From assembly GCA_020348985.1 (NCBI GenBank), contig CP070761.1, forward strand, positions 2,800,021 to 2,864,020: 64,000 nucleotides of DNA. Reading direction: 5' to 3'. This document shows, piece after piece, positions 60,672 to 64,000 of the stretch. The notes below the pieces were generated by a model. That model saw only the letters and a program-made list of their open reading frames with translations, was not told where the DNA came from and made no database searches. Position numbers and translations under genes: made by a program. Numbering within the stretch: position 1 is the first letter of the stretch; every line of letters starts with the position of its first letter. The DNA comes from Candidatus Thorarchaeota archaeon (lineage in GTDB: Archaea > Asgardarchaeota > Thorarchaeia > Thorarchaeales > Thorarchaeaceae).

Positions 60672-61652
60672 GTGAGTAGTCCTGAGGAAAAGGAAATCGA
60701 CATCATAGACCTCAAGGTAGCTTTTGGCAAGTTCTACGCCTTGAAAGGTGTCTCCTTCTTCGCTAACAAGCGAGAGTTCCTGGGCATAGTCGGGGCTTCT
60801 GGCGCAGGAAAGACAACAGTTCTCAGAGTGCTTACCGGTCAGATTCGCCCGACAGACGGCCAAGCGTTTGTCGGCGGATATGACGTAACAAAGAAGAGGA
60901 ACCTCATCAGCTTGCTGGTTGGATATGTCCCGCAGCTAGAGCATCTTAGTCTCTACTACGACTTCTCAGCAATAGAAAACGCTCAGTTCTTCGGCAGAAA
61001 CTTTGGACTGAGGCCGAAAGAGATTGAAGAGCGAGCAAGGAACATTCTCACAATCCTCGGTTTTGACGAGGACCTCAAAACAAAGCACGTGAAGAAGCTG
61101 TCAGGTGGAGAAAGGAAGAGGGTCTCAATCTGCCTAGGAATGATACACGACCCTCCAGTCCTACTTCTGGACGAGCCCACGACTGGATTGGACGCACATT
61201 TACGTCATGAGACCCTGAACTACCTCAAGCAGCTCAACTTCGAGTTGGGCACTACTATGGTTATTATCAGTCACGATCTCGAAATCGTTGACTATTGTAC
61301 AAGAGTAACACTCCTTGAACACGGGAATGTTAGTCAGTTCGGGACACCCGAGGAGCTCATAGCTTCACTGCCAGGAGAAGGGGAGAGCCTAAGGGTTGTG
61401 CTCAAGAGTATGTCCCCGACGTTCCTAGAACGTTTGGCACACATTCCTGGAGTCAAGTACATGGCTCGTGCGGGGCGGAATGCTGTCAAATTGTTTCTGC
61501 CAAGCCCTCACGAGAGAATCGTTTCTGTTGTTGAATCACTCAATGTTTTGAATATACCATTTGAAGAGGTGAGCCTCGTGGAGGCGGACTTCTTCGATTA
61601 CTTTCAGGTCAAGCCGTGGAAGGTCAATGAAATCGGAGGAGATGACCAGTGA
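60672..61652 (+). CDS. ABC transporter ATPase
   Basis: A 326-residue ABC ATPase with Walker A GASGAGKTT, signature LSGGERKRVSICLGM, Walker B VLLLDEPTTGLDAH and switch VIISHDLEIVD, followed by a C-terminal regulatory-type extension. It starts at GTG 60672, one base after the stop of the giant protein gene, and its stop overlaps the next gene. Together with the 54538 ATPase it could form a heterodimer working with the permease at 53330. Confidence 0.88.
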   Translation: MSSPEEKEIDIIDLKVAFGKFYALKGVSFFANKREFLGIVGASGAGKTTVLRVLTGQIRPTDGQAFVGGYDVTKKRNLISLLVGYVPQLEHLSLYYDFSAIENAQFFGRNFGLRPKEIEERARNILTILGFDEDLKTKHVKKLSGGERKRVSICLGMIHDPPVLLLDEPTTGLDAHLRHETLNYLKQLNFELGTTMVIISHDLEIVDYCTRVTLLEHGNVSQFGTPEELIASLPGEGESLRVVLKSMSPTFLERLAHIPGVKYMARAGRNAVKLFLPSPHERIVSVVESLNVLNIPFEEVSLVEADFFDYFQVKPWKVNEIGGDDQ

Positions 61653-64000
61653 AATCATACCAGTTTGGCATTGTGTTGTTGATTGCCTTGGCATTAATGG
61701 GGATGCAGACCCCCGTAGGAGAACATACTCCCTATAGCTCTCCATTGGAGATAGGTGAACCAGGCTTCTATATGGCCGACCTTGCTCCGTTCCGAACAGC
61801 AATCGTATGGTCAAACATCACCGATTCAGCAATAGTTGATCTCGTTGTTGGCGATCTTGATGCCGATATCAGACACGAGGTTGCTGTCGTCACACAGAAC
61901 GGCACTTTGTGCCTCTTTGATGACAACAACACCAAACTATGGCAGACGGAACTCGGAGCAACACCACTTGATCTAGAACTGATGCGGGCCGATTCCATAG
62001 CGGGTATGGAAATCATCGTGGGAACTGCTGAAGGTATTCTTGTTTACGCAGCCAACGGTACTCTTCTTGCCAATATCTCCTTGGCAGACACAGCCAATTT
62101 GGTTGTAGCTGCAGACCTTGACGGGGACACTTTCGATGAGATTGTGGCGGGATGCGAGGATGATCTTGTCTACGCCTACAATCTCTCGGGTGCTCAACTC
62201 TGGAATCACACTAGCAACGGACCGATTGTCGCTCTTGCTGCGGCTGACGTCGATATTGATAGCAATGACGAGATAATTGCTGGCTCGTCTGCAGGAAGAT
62301 TCTCGGTGCTGGAAAGCAATGGGGCCATGATGTTTGAGAAAACTTCAACCTACGCGATTCGGGAAGTGGGCTACGGAGACTTCGAAGGGACAGCGGCACT
62401 GGAGGTTTTGTACGGAGATTCGAGCGGAAGAGTGGCTGCGTTCTGGCTTAACACCACACAGATGTTCTCATTCATTCTCGATGATGGTATCTCCTCCATG
62501 GTGGTGGGTGACTTTGAGTCAGATGGATCACCCGAGCTTGTTGCAGGAACGGACGGGAGTGAACTTCGAGTCTACAATTCGACTGCAGGGCTGCTTTGGA
62601 ACGAGTCCCTTACGGGCGCAGTTGTGAGTTTAGACCTGCTGAACATAAATGGTGCCGCTGAACTGCAGGTGCTTGCAGGGGTTGATGGCGGACCACTGAC
62701 CCTCTTCAATTCCACCGGGTACCAAATCTCCGAGACCGAAGCATTTCTCTTTTCGGGTACGACAGGCGTAGGTGACTTTGATCTCGATTTCAATACGAAT
62801 GACGAGTTTGTAGCTGGGTCGGACAACGGACAGTTCTTTGTTTACGGTCTCGACCAAGATGGGGACGGACTTGCAGACGCGCGCGAGAATGTGATTGAAG
62901 GAACACGGGTTGACCATCCCGATAGCGATGGAGATTCGTTGAGTGATGGAGATGAGGTACTGGTCTATGATACGAATCCTTTGAGTCGTGACTCGGACTC
63001 TGACAAGCTTAGCGATTTTGCCGAAGTGATTACTCACGGCACGGATCCAAACGACCCCGATAGTGACTCGGACCTTCTGACGGACTGGCAAGAAATCTAC
63101 CTCGGGACCAATCCAAATCAAGCAGATTCGGACCTAGACTTGCTGGACGACTATGAAGAGAACAACATCACGATGACTGATCCTACCGAGGTCGATACTG
63201 ATGAAGATGGTACGAATGATGCCCAAGATGATAATGACGGTGATGGATTAACAAACATCCAAGAGGTCCGTCAGACTGAAACAGATCCTAATGATGTCGA
63301 CACTGACAACGATATGATATCAGACTACTATGACGATGAGGACAGTGACAACCTCGCCAATTGGAAGGAAATCTCCGTGGGCGCGGACCCGTTGGATCCA
63401 GATTCTGACAACGATCTGCTACTCGATGGAGCTGAAGTCAAGATTTGGAAGAGCAGCCCCACGAATCCTGACACAGATGGAGACAATTTGAATGACTGGG
63501 AAGAGGTAACAATCGTCCACTCAAGCCCAATCCTTAGTGATACTGACGACGATGGTCTCAATGACTATGATGAGTATGTCGAGCACGGCACAAACGCCAC
63601 GAATGCTGACACAGATTCAGATGGTCTCGATGATAACGAGGAGATTAACGTTTACTTCACTAATGCAACAAACAGCGACTCGGACGGCGATGGCCTCAGT
63701 GACGGGTTAGAAGTCAATACTTGGGAAACTGATCCCAACTCAAATGATACCGACCTCGATGGACTGTCTGACTATGTTGAAGCTATGACCCACGGTACAG
63801 ACCCTACTTTGAGTGACACGGACAAGGACGGTCTTGACGATGGCGTAGAGATTCTAACTTGGGGTACAAATGCCACAGCAGTGGACACTGACCTAGACGG
63901 CATTCGTGACAAGGATGAAGTGAATCTGTATCCTACATTCAATGCTACTAATGCGTACACTTTCAATAATACCATAAACGATTACAACTGGGACTTCGAT
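61649..64000 (+). CDS. Secreted beta-propeller and calcium-repeat protein (cut by window edge)
   Basis: An open frame of 784 codons that continues past the window end. A signal peptide follows GTG 61649 (FGIVLLIALALMGMQT). Residues about 50-400 are seven or so FG-GAP/VCBS-type propeller blades (for example VGDLDADIRHEVAVVTQ, AADLDGDTFDEIVAGCED). Then come many Asp-rich thrombospondin type 3-like repeats (DQDGDGLADARE, DSDGDSLSDGDE and so on) that would bind calcium. It starts inside the stop of the ATPase gene and ends the ABC operon seen here. It is probably an exported partner of the ABC transporter; its C-terminus is unknown. Confidence 0.87.
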   Translation, partial: MKSYQFGIVLLIALALMGMQTPVGEHTPYSSPLEIGEPGFYMADLAPFRTAIVWSNITDSAIVDLVVGDLDADIRHEVAVVTQNGTLCLFDDNNTKLWQTELGATPLDLELMRADSIAGMEIIVGTAEGILVYAANGTLLANISLADTANLVVAADLDGDTFDEIVAGCEDDLVYAYNLSGAQLWNHTSNGPIVALAAADVDIDSNDEIIAGSSAGRFSVLESNGAMMFEKTSTYAIREVGYGDFEGTAALEVLYGDSSGRVAAFWLNTTQMFSFILDDGISSMVVGDFESDGSPELVAGTDGSELRVYNSTAGLLWNESLTGAVVSLDLLNINGAAELQVLAGVDGGPLTLFNSTGYQISETEAFLFSGTTGVGDFDLDFNTNDEFVAGSDNGQFFVYGLDQDGDGLADARENVIEGTRVDHPDSDGDSLSDGDEVLVYDTNPLSRDSDSDKLSDFAEVITHGTDPNDPDSDSDLLTDWQEIYLGTNPNQADSDLDLLDDYEENNITMTDPTEVDTDEDGTNDAQDDNDGDGLTNIQEVRQTETDPNDVDTDNDMISDYYDDEDSDNLANWKEISVGADPLDPDSDNDLLLDGAEVKIWKSSPTNPDTDGDNLNDWEEVTIVHSSPILSDTDDDGLNDYDEYVEHGTNATNADTDSDGLDDNEEINVYFTNATNSDSDGDGLSDGLEVNTWETDPNSNDTDLDGLSDYVEAMTHGTDPTLSDTDKDGLDDGVEILTWGTNATAVDTDLDGIRDKDEVNLYPTFNATNAYTFNNTINDYNWDFD
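62851..63920 (+). repeat. Thrombospondin type 3-like calcium repeats within the 61649 gene
   Basis: Repeats of the form D-x-D-x-D-G-L-x-D-x-x-E, often followed by GTDP or TNP, recur about every 16-25 codons, at least a dozen times. Several copies are near-identical at the DNA level. Expected to bind calcium and stiffen a secreted stalk. Confidence 0.8.

Noticed and set aside
62630..63121. 163-codon frame on the - strand
   Set aside because: Antisense of the propeller and calcium-repeat gene, which has a clear + strand frame through to the window end.
62851..63920. CRISPR-like tandem repeat
   Set aside because: The repeats are in-frame calcium-binding protein motifs of variable sequence and spacing, not identical repeats with unique spacers.

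Overview
The window reads as part of an Asgard archaeal genome, most likely Thorarchaeota-like. That is an inference from gene content, not from a marker gene. Supporting signs are two single-domain gelsolin-like proteins (334-603 and 38608-39393), a Rab-like small GTPase (17765-18337), a second Ras-like GTPase fused to a beta-propeller (22173-24446), a longin-like protein (49807-50706), a geranylgeranyl-reductase-family flavoprotein, archaeal TATA boxes, and archaeal 2-oxoacid:ferredoxin oxidoreductases. Base composition looks moderate (near half GC). Genes are dense, with many 4-base stop/start overlaps. I found no rRNA, tRNA, CRISPR array or insertion sequence.

Layout. 1-4.3 kb: truncated zinc dehydrogenase, gelsolin-like protein, zinc-ribbon membrane protein, a conserved small protein, a secreted purple-acid-phosphatase-like enzyme and a duplicated-module unknown. 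4.3-13 kb: an acyl/glycan modification region with a divergent NodB deacetylase, a hexapeptide acyltransferase, a compact AcpS-FkbH-acyl carrier protein operon (unusual in an archaeon), a helicase homologue with damaged ATPase motifs, two membrane left-handed-beta-helix proteins that may start at CTG, and a geranylgeranyl-reductase-family enzyme. 13-16.5 kb: a roughly 500-base intergenic region with a strong hairpin, then three tandem paralogous winged-helix regulators. 16.5-24.4 kb: DHH phosphoesterase, small GTPase, Cys/Met PLP enzyme, IorAB and the propeller-ear-GTPase fusion. 24.6-31.6 kb: an ABC importer split over convergent strands, small regulators and two beta-helix surface proteins. 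31.7-34.7 kb: porCDAB-type operon.

35.7-38.5 kb is the most striking region. An ArsR-type regulator, expressed from a strong TATA box that overlaps a perfect dyad, is followed by a single protein in which a SAM-dependent methyltransferase is fused to an HgcA-like corrinoid/membrane protein, then by an HgcB-like ferredoxin. HgcA and HgcB are the known mercury-methylation pair. The fusion and a variant cap-helix motif (NVWCAARG rather than NVWCAAGK) suggest a new branch of this family, with methyl supply built into the same polypeptide. A 44-residue four-cysteine protein lies just upstream.

38.6-50.7 kb: second gelsolin-like protein, GNAT acetyltransferase, a sugar operon (galT, GHMP galactokinase-like, GH38 alpha-mannosidase, Vps62-like) behind an inverted repeat, HD phosphohydrolase, an unknown protein, L-aspartate oxidase and the longin-like protein. 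50.7-64 kb: a glycosidase-like protein with an acidic insert, then a tight operon for an ABC-2 exporter with two ATPases, a very large membrane-anchored subtilase whose catalytic Ser is Ala, and a secreted propeller plus calcium-repeat protein that runs off the end of the window.
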